From Paenibacillus dendritiformis (GTDB lineage Bacteria > Bacillota > Bacilli > Paenibacillales > Paenibacillaceae), in the NCBI RefSeq assembly GCF_021654795.1, contig NZ_AP025344.1:3534501-3598500 (forward strand): a stretch of 64,000 nucleotides of DNA, read 5' to 3'. Positions within the stretch are counted from its first letter, which is position 1. Each line of letters starts with the position of its first letter. This document shows positions 42,818 to 54,117 of this stretch, piece after piece. The notes beneath the pieces were generated by a model. The model ran no database searches and had not been told where the DNA came from. It saw nothing but the letters and a program-made list of their open reading frames with translations. The position numbers were made by a program, and so were the translations under genes.

Positions 42818-43108
42818 ATGCAGCTTCGCATCAGCATGGATGAGATCGTGAATGCCGTGTGCTTGCACCTGGCGATGCGCAGACAGGTTCAACCGACGGA
42901 TATTGAAGTCGAGCTCTGTTGGGATGAGGAACACGGATTCACCGCCGAGGTGTGGGTGAACGGCCGGCATCAATACTTGGTCGAGACGAACCTGCTGGAA
43001 GCGATCGAGCAATACGTCTACAAGGAATACGGGCAGCGTGCCTTCCGGCACCAGATTCGCCTGGAAGTAGATGATGAGATCTGGGCTCAAGTCGATACCA
43101 GCCTATAA
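42818..43108 (+). CDS. DUF2653 protein (YxcD-like)
   Basis: 96 residues. The blocks MDEIVNAVCLHLAMRRQVQPTDIEVEL and FTAEVWVNGRHQYLVETNLLEAIEQYV are those of the small DUF2653 proteins in Bacillus and Paenibacillus. It starts right after the stop codon of the preceding membrane protein, which points to translational coupling. No signal peptide. Function unknown. Confidence 0.8.
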   Translation: MQLRISMDEIVNAVCLHLAMRRQVQPTDIEVELCWDEEHGFTAEVWVNGRHQYLVETNLLEAIEQYVYKEYGQRAFRHQIRLEVDDEIWAQVDTSL

Positions 43109-43372
43109 TTGTTGCGGACAGGGAGGGCAGCCCGAGCTTGCCTTCCCTGCCCTGGCATCACATTCATACATGCAGGCGGCAGACAGAAAAACGAATACGT
43201 TTTTCACGTTTCGCCGTTTTTTTTCATTATTTTCTGCCTCCATTTCATGCCTTGCGTAACATTTTTTTTCGATTTGTAACAACATTGTCTTATGATTTTA
43301 ATGTTCATTTAATGTTCCTTTCGTAGAATGACTATAACGGAAATAATCAGAAGTTGAAGGAGGTCCGTTACT

Positions 43373-43606
43373 ATGAAAACTGTCTATATCGATTTTCAGG
43401 AGCGTAAAATTCCCGTGTTTTGCACAAATATATCGCACAAAAATACATTCACGCTGCTAATGGAAGCATTGAACACGAAGGTGCGTACAGGCAAGAAAGC
43501 CATCAAGACCTGCCTCGAATCCTTGATCAGCATCGAGATCATCGGGTCGGAGGCGATCCTGCACTCCAAGCGGGAGATGGACTCGCTCGCGCTGTCACTG
43601 TATTGA
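43373..43606 (+). CDS. Small protein of unknown function, 77 residues
   Basis: Supported by an excellent ribosome binding site, AAGGAGGT 8 nt before the ATG, and by a strong terminator after it. The protein begins with a beta-rich stretch (KTVYIDFQERKIPVFCTN) and continues as Lys-rich helix (TKVRTGKKAIKTCLESL). It faintly resembles the HPr fold but lacks the catalytic His. The upstream 260 bp are AT-rich with a duplicated ATGTTC element. I do not recognise a family. Confidence 0.6.
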   Translation: MKTVYIDFQERKIPVFCTNISHKNTFTLLMEALNTKVRTGKKAIKTCLESLISIEIIGSEAILHSKREMDSLALSLY

Positions 43607-43665
43607 GTCGGCTTGGACATGTCCTCCGCCTCGAATCGAATAGGGAACTTCGCCTGAACCTGAAC

Positions 43666-43700
43666 GCGGCGTCTGTCCTTACATCGGACAGGCGCCGTTT
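43666..43700 (+). terminator. Terminator after the 77-residue protein gene
   Basis: Two-part stem CGGCG-CTGTCC / GGACAG-CGCCG (43666-43677 with 43685-43696) with single-base bulges, followed by TTTTATG. Confidence 0.8.
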
Positions 43701-43784
43701 TATGTCGGAACGCCCCTATCCTGCTTGGGGCGCGTGCAAGAGGCCACTCTCATTCACTTCCTCCTATGAAAACCCAGGTATAGA

Positions 43785-43814
43785 TTGTCATCATCTGACA
43801 ACATTCGCTATAAT
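43785..43814 (+). promoter_or_regulatory. Promoter and operator-like palindrome of the response regulator
   Basis: -35 TTGTCA (43785-43790), 18-bp spacer, -10 TATAAT (43809-43814). TTGTCA and TGACAA (43796-43801) form a perfect inverted repeat with 5-nt spacing that includes the -35. Confidence 0.6.
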
Positions 43815-43843
43815 GGGAAGAAGAGCGGAGGGGATGACCGGTA

Positions 43844-44545
43844 ATGAAGGACGTACGGATATTAATCGTTGATGACGAATGGGAAATCACCGAGCTTATC
43901 TCGTTGTATTTGAGGCGTGAAGGGTATCAGGTCTTCGTGGCGGATAACGGATATTCTGCCTTGCACATGGTCAAGGAGACCAATCCGGATCTCATCATTC
44001 TCGATATTTTGCTGAAGTCGCTGGATGGCTACGAAGTGTGCAAGGAAATACGCAAAACATCCTCCGTCCCGATCCTGTTTATCAGCTGCAAAAGCGAGGA
44101 CATGGATATTATTATGGGTCTGACTGTAGGCGGCGATGATTATATCACGAAGCCGTTCAGCCCCGGCCAGCTGGTGGCCAGAGTCAAGGCTCACTTGCGC
44201 AGAACGCAGCAGTCCTATTCGATCCTGCCTGCACCATCTGCTCACCACTTGCAATATGGCGAACTAGAGATCAATCTGCTCAGCCACGACGTGAAGGTCG
44301 GCGGCAGGACCGTCTCGCTGTCTGCGAAGGAATTCGATCTGTTGACCTATCTCGCCAAATCCCCGAACAAAGTATTCAAGCTCGAACAGCTGTATCAGCA
44401 TATATGGAATTCCGAGAGCTTCGGCGACACGCGCACGCTGATGGTGCACATTAGCAATCTGAGGAAAAAAATCGAGCGCGATCCCGCCCACCCCCGTTAT
44501 ATCGTCACCGTTCGAGGCGTAGGCTACAAGTTTCAATATGAGTAA
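43844..44545 (+). CDS. OmpR/PhoB-family response regulator, orphan
   Basis: 233 residues. The receiver domain has the acidic pair DDE at the N-terminus, the phosphorylated Asp in LIILDILLKSLDG (about residue 54), the Ser of FISCKSE in the switch position and Lys in TKPFSP. The C-terminal winged helix has LSAKEFDLLTYLAKSPNKVFKLEQLYQHIWN and ISNLRKKIERDP. No histidine kinase gene is adjacent, so the cognate kinase is elsewhere. The ATG follows GGAGGGGATGACC. The promoter bears a palindrome that may be autoregulatory. Confidence 0.93.
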   Translation: MKDVRILIVDDEWEITELISLYLRREGYQVFVADNGYSALHMVKETNPDLIILDILLKSLDGYEVCKEIRKTSSVPILFISCKSEDMDIIMGLTVGGDDYITKPFSPGQLVARVKAHLRRTQQSYSILPAPSAHHLQYGELEINLLSHDVKVGGRTVSLSAKEFDLLTYLAKSPNKVFKLEQLYQHIWNSESFGDTRTLMVHISNLRKKIERDPAHPRYIVTVRGVGYKFQYE

Positions 44546-44679
44546 GACCGGCGCGACTGCCCGTATGAAGCCAATGATGCCATGCGGGCATGTTTGCATG
44601 CGGATTTTCTGGCGCCCGCCGTTCGGTTATAGTACAATAACGCTTAGTGACTGAAGTCAGAAAGGAAGTAGTGCACGAT

Positions 44680-45543
44680 ATGTATATGGCAAAAGATTGG
44701 CAAGATTACGAAGTCATCGATACCGGGAGCGGCGAGAAATTGGAACGCTGGGGCGATGTCATCCTGCGCCGCCCGGATCCGCAAATTATATGGCCTATCG
44801 ACCGGGAGACGAAGCATTGGCACCAGGTTCACGGCCACTACCACCGCAGCTCTTCGGGAGGCGGCAGCTGGGAGATGAAGAAGCCGGTTCCGGAACGCTG
44901 GTCGATACAGTACCGAGACTTGAAGTTCCATATCCGTCCGACCAACTTCAAGCATACCGGGCTTTTTCCGGAGCAAGCGGTGAACTGGGCCTGGATGATG
45001 GAGAAAATATCGCAGGCGAACCGCCCGATCAAAGTGCTGAATCTGTTCGCCTATACGGGCGGAGCAACCGTCGCATGCGCTTATGCGGGCGCGGAAGTAT
45101 GCCATGTGGACGCGGCCAAAGGGATGGTGCAGTGGGCCAAAGAAAATGTGCAGTTGTCCGGCCTCGGTTCCCGGCCGGTTCGCTTCATAACGGATGATGT
45201 GTTCAAATTCGTGCAGCGCGAGGAGCGCCGCGGCAATAAGTACGACGCCATTATCATGGACCCTCCATCCTATGGCAGAGGTCCCGGCGGCGAAACGTGG
45301 AAGCTGGAGCAGAGCTTGTACCCGTTCCTCGCCTCCTGCTTGAAAATCATGTCGGACAACCCGCTGTTCCTGCTTATCAACTCCTATACGACCGGGCTCT
45401 CCCCCTCCGTGCTGAGCAATTTGCTCAGCATGACGATGAAGAAGCGGTATGGAGGAAAAATTACGAGCGGCGAGATCGGACTGCCGATCACGCAATCGGG
45501 ACTGGTGCTTCCATGCGGCATCCTGGGACGCTGGGAGGCATGA
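44680..45543 (+). CDS. Class I SAM-dependent methyltransferase, RlmI/RlmK-like
   Basis: 287 residues. The C-terminal methyltransferase has VLNLFAYTGGATVACAYAGA (SAM loop), VDAAKGMVQWAKEN and IIMDPPSYGRGPGGETWKLE, with the NPPY-type DPPSYG motif. The N-terminal part (about 1-90) is a PUA-like or extended beta region, ending PTNFKHTGLFPEQ. Such enzymes methylate rRNA or proteins; the exact target is unknown. ATG 44680 follows AAAGGAAG at 12 nt; an in-frame start at 44647 lacks a site. Its last codons overlap the pseudouridine synthase gene in an ATGA arrangement. Confidence 0.86.
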   Translation: MYMAKDWQDYEVIDTGSGEKLERWGDVILRRPDPQIIWPIDRETKHWHQVHGHYHRSSSGGGSWEMKKPVPERWSIQYRDLKFHIRPTNFKHTGLFPEQAVNWAWMMEKISQANRPIKVLNLFAYTGGATVACAYAGAEVCHVDAAKGMVQWAKENVQLSGLGSRPVRFITDDVFKFVQREERRGNKYDAIIMDPPSYGRGPGGETWKLEQSLYPFLASCLKIMSDNPLFLLINSYTTGLSPSVLSNLLSMTMKKRYGGKITSGEIGLPITQSGLVLPCGILGRWEA

Positions 45544-45548
45544 CTCCC

Positions 45549-46238
45549 GTGCCGAACATAGACATCCTGCATGAAGACAACCATGTGATCGTCGCCGTCA
45601 AGCCGCCGAACCTGCTGTCTCAGGCCGATGATACGGGGGATATGGATATGCTTACGGCGATTAAGCAGGATTTGAAGATACGCCATAACAAGCCGGGCAA
45701 TGTATACCTTGGCCTCGTTCACCGGCTGGATCGCCCCGTCGGCGGCGCGATGGTGTTTGCGAAGACCTCGAAGTCGGCCTCGCGGCTGTCGGATACGGTC
45801 CGCAAGCGGGAGCTGGGCAAGGAATATATCGCCGTCGTGCATGGCGTTCCCGCCTCTCCGCACGGCACCCTGAAGCATACGCTGCTCAAGGATGCCCGGA
45901 CCAATACGGTCCGCGTCGTCCCTGCCGGAACGGCGGGAGGCAAGGAAGCGGTGCTCGACTATGACGTGCTCGGGAGCGCCGAAGGCATGTCGCTTGTGCG
46001 GATTGCGCTGCACACCGGGAGACCCCATCAGATTCGCGTCCAGATGAAGGAATTGGGCTGCCCGCTGTACGGAGATCAGAAATACGGGGCCGAGTTGAAT
46101 CGGCCGGGCCAGCAGCTTGCGCTCTGGTCGCGGCGGTTGACCTTCCCCCATCCAGTTACGAAGATGGAGATGGAGTTCTATTCCGCCCCGCCTCATGAAT
46201 ACCCTTGGACCATATGGAAGGACAGCATCCTTGGCTGA
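45549..46238 (+). CDS. RluA-family pseudouridine synthase
   Basis: Isomerises uridine in rRNA or tRNA. 229 residues with no S4 domain. The catalytic Asp is in LVHRLDRPVGG, followed by VFAKTSKSASRLS, GKEYIAVVHG and HTGRPHQIRVQ. The GTG at 45549 is 9 nt from GGGAGG; an ATG at 45540, overlapping the stop of the methyltransferase (ATGA), is only 1 nt from it, so both are possible. Co-transcribed with the rRNA-type methyltransferase upstream, which suggests both act on the same class of RNA. Confidence 0.9.
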   Translation: MPNIDILHEDNHVIVAVKPPNLLSQADDTGDMDMLTAIKQDLKIRHNKPGNVYLGLVHRLDRPVGGAMVFAKTSKSASRLSDTVRKRELGKEYIAVVHGVPASPHGTLKHTLLKDARTNTVRVVPAGTAGGKEAVLDYDVLGSAEGMSLVRIALHTGRPHQIRVQMKELGCPLYGDQKYGAELNRPGQQLALWSRRLTFPHPVTKMEMEFYSAPPHEYPWTIWKDSILG

Positions 46239-46274
46239 TGCCGCCTTCGTCTCAAGGGAAGGGAGTTGCACACG

Positions 46275-47591
46275 TTGAACAAGTATCGATGGATAGACGG
46301 CAAGAGATTCATTTGCGCCATGCTGGTCATTCTGCTGCTGACGGCCTGCGGATCCCTCGCCCCCAAGCCTCATGCGCATCAGGGGCAGGCAGCCGCGCTG
46401 GAGGCGGGAGAGGAGCAACAGGCGGCCCCGGACACTGCCGGGGAGGCGGTGCCGGCATCGACAGACGAGACTGACGCCGCAGCGGAAGCCGAAGAGCCCC
46501 CTGCTGAAGCCGAACCGTATACGCTGAGCGGCAGGCTTCTGGCCGTGGGCGATATTATGATGCATTCGCCGCAGTTCCCGGCTTATTTGAATCCGAAGAC
46601 CGGCAAGTATGATTTCCGCGGGTTCTTCGCGAACGTGAAGCCGATTTTGCATGAAGCCGACTGGTGCTGGGCGAATCTGGAGACCCCTTTGCTTGGGGGC
46701 GAGAAGGTGTATACGGGCTACCCGATGTTCAATGCGCCGCCGGAGCTGGCCGACGCATTGAAGGACGCCGGCTTCAACATCGTCACCGCCGCGAACAATC
46801 ATACATTGGACCGGCGCGAGCGCGGGGCGCTGCGAACGAGAGAAGTGCTGCAGGATCGCGGATTCGTCACGAAGGGCATCTCGGCTTCCCTGTGGGAATC
46901 CAAACAGCCGACATTGTTGGAGAAGAACGGGATATCGATGGGGATTCTCGCTTATACATACGGGACGAACGGAATCCCGCTTCCCAAGGATAAGCCCTAC
47001 CTCGTCTCCCTTATTGACGAAAAGCGCATGATCGAGGATATTCGGAAGACCCGCTCGGCGGGAGCCGATGTCGTGGTCATCGCCCTGCATTTCGGAACCG
47101 AGTACGAGCCGAAGCCGAACAAGGAACAGATCCGGCTGGCGCGCAAGCTCGTCCAAGCCGGAGCGGATGTCATTCTTGGCTCGCACCCGCATGTGCTGCA
47201 GCCTTATGAGCGCTTGACCGTCAAGGAGAAAGACGGCCAGACGCGGGATGGACTTATTATTTATTCATTGGGTAACTTTATATCGAATCAACGAGGAGAC
47301 GGCACAGATGTCGGTGTCATCTTCGGCGTCACGATCGAAAAGCAGATGCCGGAAGGGACGATCGAGCTGAAGGATATTTCGGCGGAGCCCACTTGGGTGC
47401 ACATTCATGGGCCGCATGAAAAACGCAAATATAGCGTCATTCCTCTATCCCCGGTCTTGAAGGATAAGAAGGATACACGGTTCACCAAGCAGCAGCGGGA
47501 GCAGATGTCCAACATGAAGCAGCGGGCGGCCAGCCACATCGCCTCCATGTCCGAAGTGCCGGTGCTGCTTCAGGCACTGCCGGCCCGCTAA
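46275..47591 (+). CDS. CapA-like lipoprotein (metallophosphatase fold)
   Basis: 438 residues. The N-terminal lipoprotein signal peptide has the lipobox LLTAC; the mature protein starts with an Ala/Glu-rich linker of about 70 residues. The CapA/PGA_cap domain has LLAVGDIMMHSPQ, ANLETPLLGG, AANNHTLDR, LHFGTEY and GSHPHVLQ, giving Asp, Asn and His metal ligands. CapA proteins belong to poly-gamma-glutamate capsule synthesis, but no capB or capC is here, so the function is open. The TTG at 46275 follows GGGAG by 9 nt; another TTG at 46266 lies in that site. Confidence 0.88.
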   Translation: MNKYRWIDGKRFICAMLVILLLTACGSLAPKPHAHQGQAAALEAGEEQQAAPDTAGEAVPASTDETDAAAEAEEPPAEAEPYTLSGRLLAVGDIMMHSPQFPAYLNPKTGKYDFRGFFANVKPILHEADWCWANLETPLLGGEKVYTGYPMFNAPPELADALKDAGFNIVTAANNHTLDRRERGALRTREVLQDRGFVTKGISASLWESKQPTLLEKNGISMGILAYTYGTNGIPLPKDKPYLVSLIDEKRMIEDIRKTRSAGADVVVIALHFGTEYEPKPNKEQIRLARKLVQAGADVILGSHPHVLQPYERLTVKEKDGQTRDGLIIYSLGNFISNQRGDGTDVGVIFGVTIEKQMPEGTIELKDISAEPTWVHIHGPHEKRKYSVIPLSPVLKDKKDTRFTKQQREQMSNMKQRAASHIASMSEVPVLLQALPAR

Positions 47592-47617
47592 CGAGAACGG
47601 CCCCGGCATCACGAGGA

Positions 47618-48076
47618 TTAACGCTTCGTCCCGGCCGCGACCGCCTCTGCATCGGGCGCAGGGGCGGCCGGCTTGTTCGCCAGCTTGCCCAGCAGCAGAA
47701 TGAGCAGCTGCTGATTATGGGTGGAGATGCGATGCAGCGTATCATTCCAATACGATTCCCGAATCTCGATGCCGCGCCGCATCTCTTGTTCTCCGAACGG
47801 GGTAGCCTGAATCCACACGATTCGCCGATCGGCCGAGTCGCGTTCACGCATAATGAGCGCGTTCTTCTCCATCCGATCGAGCAATGTCGTAATCGCTGCC
47901 GGAGTCGTCGCCAGATGAGGCAGCAGATCGGAAGGCTTCACCTTGCCGTACTCCGCCACGAGCTCAAGAACGACGAGCTGGCTTTCGGTCAGACTAGGCG
48001 CCAGAGCTTCATCCATTACCCCCTTGTAATCCTTCGACAACTTCGACCATAGCTTGGCAAATTCGGTTGCATGCAT
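47618..48076 (-). CDS. MarR-family transcriptional regulator
   Basis: 152 residues. A winged helix with helix-turn-helix LTESQLVVLELVAEYGKVKPSDLLPHLATTPAAITTLLDRMEKNALI and wing RERDSADRRIVWIQATPFG, flanked by dimerisation helices. The C-terminus is Ala/Pro-rich. Inducer and targets unknown; it is convergent with the CapA-like gene and divergent from a small gene. The ATG follows GGGGGAAGC. Confidence 0.92.
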   Translation of the reverse strand: MHATEFAKLWSKLSKDYKGVMDEALAPSLTESQLVVLELVAEYGKVKPSDLLPHLATTPAAITTLLDRMEKNALIMRERDSADRRIVWIQATPFGEQEMRRGIEIRESYWNDTLHRISTHNQQLLILLLGKLANKPAAPAPDAEAVAAGTKR

Positions 48077-48321
48077 GTCCGCTGCTTCCCCCTTTTCTCC
48101 GTGCCGAGTTCAATTACGCCAATATCCGATTCCCAAAAACAAGTAAATTATACCACATGATCCACGCGCGGTCATCATGTCTGCCGCGCTCTCGTACTTT
48201 GTTCCCCTCTCCCGCCTCGGCTCCGGGCCGGATTTGCACGCCGCGGGCCTGGTGCGCATACGATAAGACATAGGCGAATGTCCCGATTGATTTCCATACC
48301 GAATAGCGAGGAGGAATGCTG

Positions 48322-48492
48322 ATGAAGTTCACCGATGACGAGCTTATCCATAAGGCCGTGAAGGCCGGGTTCCTGCAGCAAGACCCGCAGTGGGTCGACC
48401 GGCTCGATGAACCGGTGCCCCTGCGGGTCCTGTTAGAATGGATAATCCGAATGCATGATGATCTGCATCCTCCGCACAAGCCGTATGATTAA
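48322..48492 (+). CDS. Small protein of unknown function, 56 residues
   Basis: Below the size limit of many gene finders. A good site GAGGAGGAATGCTG precedes the ATG. The product is a charged helical peptide ([17 protein letters not shown], then [24 protein letters not shown]) with a Pro/His-rich end. It is convergent with parC, and the two stop codons overlap by 4 bp. No family recognised. Confidence 0.6.
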   Translation: MKFTDDELIHKAVKAGFLQQDPQWVDRLDEPVPLRVLLEWIIRMHDDLHPPHKPYD

Positions 48493-50936
48493 TCGCCCCG
48501 CGGGACGATCACGACCGCCGCTGTAATTTCTTCCCCTTTGTCCATAGGCACGAGGGAGCGGCCTTGCGCCTTCCGGTCCATCAATGGCGCTTGTTCGGTC
48601 AGCAGCGTATGGGCATGTCCCGCATCGGTAATAAACGTAATCGGATAGGCGGTCTTGCTGAAGAAGGCGCCGATCAGGCGGGTTCCATTCGGTTTCACCC
48701 GCTTCCCCTCTTTGAACTCGAAGGTAGCGATCCCTTTGCCGCCGCGTCCTTGAGTCGGATAGTCGAGCAGCAGCGAACGCTTGCCCCATCCGAGATCCGA
48801 TATGACCGTAATTTCTCCTTCGTCTCCCATGACTTGAAGCGCCGCAGCGACATCATCGTCTTCCTTCAGTTGAATGCCGCGCACGCCGCCGGCGGCCCGT
48901 CCCATCAGGCTTACCTCTTCTTCGGCGAAGCGGATGGACATCCCCAGCTTCGTGACAAGCATGAGATCGTGCGAACCGTCGCTTGGCAGCACCGTCATCA
49001 CTTCATCGGACTTGGCGACCTTGCAGGCCGCGATCGCCCCGGAACGGTTCGTCTCGTACTCCTTGAGCAAGGTGCGCTTCACCTGGCCCCGCTTGGTGAC
49101 GAACAGCAGGGAGGAGTGCTCGTCGGCGAACGATTTGACCGGAATCACGCTCACGATCCGATCTTCCTTCCCGATCGGAATCACATTCACGATCGCCGTG
49201 CCGTTGTCCTTCCATTTGAATTCGGGCAGCAGATGAACCGGCAGGGAGAAATATTGCCCCCGCTGCGTGAACAGCAGCAGCCGATCCAGCGTATTGACCT
49301 CGAACACTTGGCGGATATAGTCGCCTTCCTTCACGCCGGAGCCTTCCCACTCCCCGCCCGAACGGGTGAACGAGAGCAGACTCGTCCGTTTGATGTAGCC
49401 TTCGTTCGATAAGGTCACGATGACATCCTCGGCATTGACGATCACTTCCAGGTTGACCTTGATCTCCTCGACCTCTCCCTGAATGACCGACCGTCTGTCG
49501 ATGCCGTACTTATTGCGAATCTCGTTCAGTTCCTTCTTAATCACGGAGAGCAGCTTGCGCTCATTGTCCAGTATCGCGCGGAACTCCGTAATTTTTTTCT
49601 GGATGTCGTCCAGTTCCTTCGTCAGGGCCGTCAGCTCCAGATTGGTCAGACGGTATAATTGCAGCGTCAGGATGGCATCGGCTTGCCGCTCCGTGAAGCC
49701 GTACTTGTCCATCAGATTGGCTTGCGCATCCTGACGGTTCTTGGAGCCCTTGATCGTCGCGATGACATCGTCCAAAATATCCAATGCTTTGACCAAGCCT
49801 TCCAGGACATGGGCCCGGTCCTCCAGTTTGTTCAGATCGTAACGGGTGCGATTCGTAACGACTTCCTTCTGATGGCTGATGTACTGCTCCAGCATCGGCT
49901 TGAGGCCGAGCTGCTGCGGCGCCTTGTTCACGATCGCGACCATATTGAAGTTGTAGACGATCTGGAGATCCGTCTTTTTCAGCAAATAATTCAGAATTCC
50001 GTTCGCATCCGCATCCTTCTTCAGCTCGACGACGATACGCAGGCCGTCCCGGCCGCTCTCGTCCCGAACCTCCGCAATGCCGTCCACCTTCTTCTCCAGC
50101 CGGATGTTCTCCATGGAGGTGACGAGCCGCGCTTTAACGACTTGATACGGAATCTCGGTAATGACGATCTGCTGCTTGCCGCCGCGGATATCCTCGATTT
50201 CCGTCTTCGCCCGAATGTAAATCCGGCCCCGTCCGGTCCGATACGCATCGCGAATGCCGTCTTCCCCCATAATAATCCCGCCCGTCGGGAAATCGGGCCC
50301 ATGCACGATCTGCATCAGATCGTCCAACTCCATCCCCGGCTTGTCGATCAGCGCGGTGCAAGCATCGATGATCTCGCGCAAATTGTGGGTAGGAATCTCG
50401 GTGGCGAAGCCGGAAGAAATCCCGCTGACCCCGTTCACAAGCAGATTCGGAAAGCGTGCGGGCAGAACGGAGGGCTCCTTATCCGTATTATCGAAATTCG
50501 GACGGAATTGGACCGTATCCTTCTCAATATCTCTCAGCAGCTCCATCGCTATCGAAGACAGCCGCGCTTCCGTATACCGCATCGCCGCTGCCGGATCGTC
50601 ATCCTGCGAGCCCCAGTTGCCGTGCCCGTCTACGAGCACATGTCCCATCTTCCAAGGCTGGGCCATGCGCACCATGCCGTCATAAATTGACGCATCCCCG
50701 TGCGGATGGTAGTTCCCCATGACGTCCCCGACGGTCTTCGCCGACTTGCGGTACGGCTTGTCCGGGGTATTGCCGGATTCATACATCGCATACAGAATGC
50801 GGCGCTGGACCGGCTTGAGGCCGTCCCTGACATCGGGAATCGCACGATCCTGGATAATATATTTGGAGTACCGGCCGAACCGGTCGCCGACAACATCTTC
50901 CAGAAACGCTGGTTTGAATTGTTCCGATACGCTCAT
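48489..50936 (-). CDS. parC: DNA topoisomerase IV subunit A
   Basis: 815 residues. The breakage-reunion domain has the catalytic Tyr in RYTEARLS and the quinolone-interacting region [19 protein letters not shown], with Ser and Asp at the positions where resistance mutations arise, so it looks wild type. The coiled-coil gate ([22 protein letters not shown]) and a beta-pinwheel C-terminal domain follow. That domain carries a GyrA-box-like QGRGGKG in the first blade; pairing with a ParE-type gene 15 bp upstream favours topoisomerase IV over gyrase. The ATG lies at 50936. Confidence 0.93.
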   Translation of the reverse strand: MSVSEQFKPAFLEDVVGDRFGRYSKYIIQDRAIPDVRDGLKPVQRRILYAMYESGNTPDKPYRKSAKTVGDVMGNYHPHGDASIYDGMVRMAQPWKMGHVLVDGHGNWGSQDDDPAAAMRYTEARLSSIAMELLRDIEKDTVQFRPNFDNTDKEPSVLPARFPNLLVNGVSGISSGFATEIPTHNLREIIDACTALIDKPGMELDDLMQIVHGPDFPTGGIIMGEDGIRDAYRTGRGRIYIRAKTEIEDIRGGKQQIVITEIPYQVVKARLVTSMENIRLEKKVDGIAEVRDESGRDGLRIVVELKKDADANGILNYLLKKTDLQIVYNFNMVAIVNKAPQQLGLKPMLEQYISHQKEVVTNRTRYDLNKLEDRAHVLEGLVKALDILDDVIATIKGSKNRQDAQANLMDKYGFTERQADAILTLQLYRLTNLELTALTKELDDIQKKITEFRAILDNERKLLSVIKKELNEIRNKYGIDRRSVIQGEVEEIKVNLEVIVNAEDVIVTLSNEGYIKRTSLLSFTRSGGEWEGSGVKEGDYIRQVFEVNTLDRLLLFTQRGQYFSLPVHLLPEFKWKDNGTAIVNVIPIGKEDRIVSVIPVKSFADEHSSLLFVTKRGQVKRTLLKEYETNRSGAIAACKVAKSDEVMTVLPSDGSHDLMLVTKLGMSIRFAEEEVSLMGRAAGGVRGIQLKEDDDVAAALQVMGDEGEITVISDLGWGKRSLLLDYPTQGRGGKGIATFEFKEGKRVKPNGTRLIGAFFSKTAYPITFITDAGHAHTLLTEQAPLMDRKAQGRSLVPMDKGEEITAAVVIVPRGD

Positions 50937-50951
50937 CAGTTTCTCACCTTT

Positions 50952-52943
<1,992 letters not shown>

Positions 52944-53127
52944 TCCAGCTCCTCCTTCAATCCTTCATTCAAATGTATCTGTCATAATCAAAAGAAAATC
53001 TGTCGCATCCGTAGGACAGGAGAACACTCCCACCATGTATATCGTCCGGATGCAAACAGATGTTTCGCATTCTTGATAAGTTTGTCCGAAAATCTATACG
53101 AACAAGGAAAACAAGTACTTGTATATT

Positions 53128-54117
53128 CTAATTCAATATATCCTGTTTCGTAAAGACGCGGAATGCGACAATCAATCCGGCGGCTCCCCATACCGTTAAT
53201 ACGGCGAGGGAGAAAGGCAGCGTCATCCCTTCCACGGGAGCCGGGGTTCCCGCCAAATAATCCGTCAGCTTCAAGTTAATCATGAATAAATATTTCGCTG
53301 TCGGCCAGGAAGAGGCCATATTATATAGAATCGATCCGGCGATCAAGGTGGCCATCAGCGTCACGATGCTGGCTGCCGTGCTGCGGACAAGCACTGAAAT
53401 CATGAAGCCGAGCGCTGCGACGACAATGCTCGAGAACCAGACCAGTCCGAGCTGCATCAACATATAGAGCCAGGAAGGCACCGTATGCACCGCCTCGAAA
53501 TTGACATCCGTTCCGCTTAAAGAAAAACCGGTGAAAATCGGATAGGTCCAGCCGCCGTAACCGAAGATGAGCCCGGAGATAAGATAGGACAGCAGCGCGG
53601 TCAACAATACGATGATGCCGGTGAACATCATGAGCACGATCCATTTGCTGAGCAGCACCTTCCAGCGCCGGATCGGCCGGGTGAGCAGCATCTTGATCGT
53701 GCCCGTCGAACGTTCGGAGGACACGATGTCGCTCGCGATCGCCATGACAAGCAACGGAATGAACAGCGTGACGGCATTGTCCAAAAAGGTACGGGTAAAG
53801 GTAACCCCGTTCGGGTCGCTCGGATTGATATTGTGATCGAGATTATATTGAAGCTGCTGCAGGACGATGCGCCGGTACTTCTTCCATTCCTCCGGCACCC
53901 GGTCGCTGCCGAGCGAGTTCTGGATGTCCGTAATCCGCTGCTGCAGCTCAAGACGCCAGTCTTGCTGGAATTTTTCGCGGTTGTTTTCCGCGATTTTCAT
54001 TTGCGCATAAGTGAAGACCGGAATAATGATGAGGAGGATAAGCAGGATGACATAGAAGCGGTTCTTCCTCAACACTTTGATCGTCTCGTTCTGAACCAAA
54101 GGCAACAGGCTACTCAA
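53128..54117 (-). CDS. ABC-2 type transporter permease
   Basis: 329 residues: a short N-terminal segment followed by a first membrane helix (FYVILLILLIIIPVF), a large extracytoplasmic loop of about 80 residues (LELQQRITDIQNSLGSDR, RRIVLQQLQYNLDHNINPS), then five further helices. It belongs to the ABC-2 family of exporters and resistance transporters. The TTG at 54117 overlaps the stop of the ATPase gene by 8 bp, so the two are translationally coupled. The substrate is unknown; peptide or lipid export are possible. Confidence 0.85.
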   Translation of the reverse strand: MSSLLPLVQNETIKVLRKNRFYVILLILLIIIPVFTYAQMKIAENNREKFQQDWRLELQQRITDIQNSLGSDRVPEEWKKYRRIVLQQLQYNLDHNINPSDPNGVTFTRTFLDNAVTLFIPLLVMAIASDIVSSERSTGTIKMLLTRPIRRWKVLLSKWIVLMMFTGIIVLLTALLSYLISGLIFGYGGWTYPIFTGFSLSGTDVNFEAVHTVPSWLYMLMQLGLVWFSSIVVAALGFMISVLVRSTAASIVTLMATLIAGSILYNMASSWPTAKYLFMINLKLTDYLAGTPAPVEGMTLPFSLAVLTVWGAAGLIVAFRVFTKQDILN

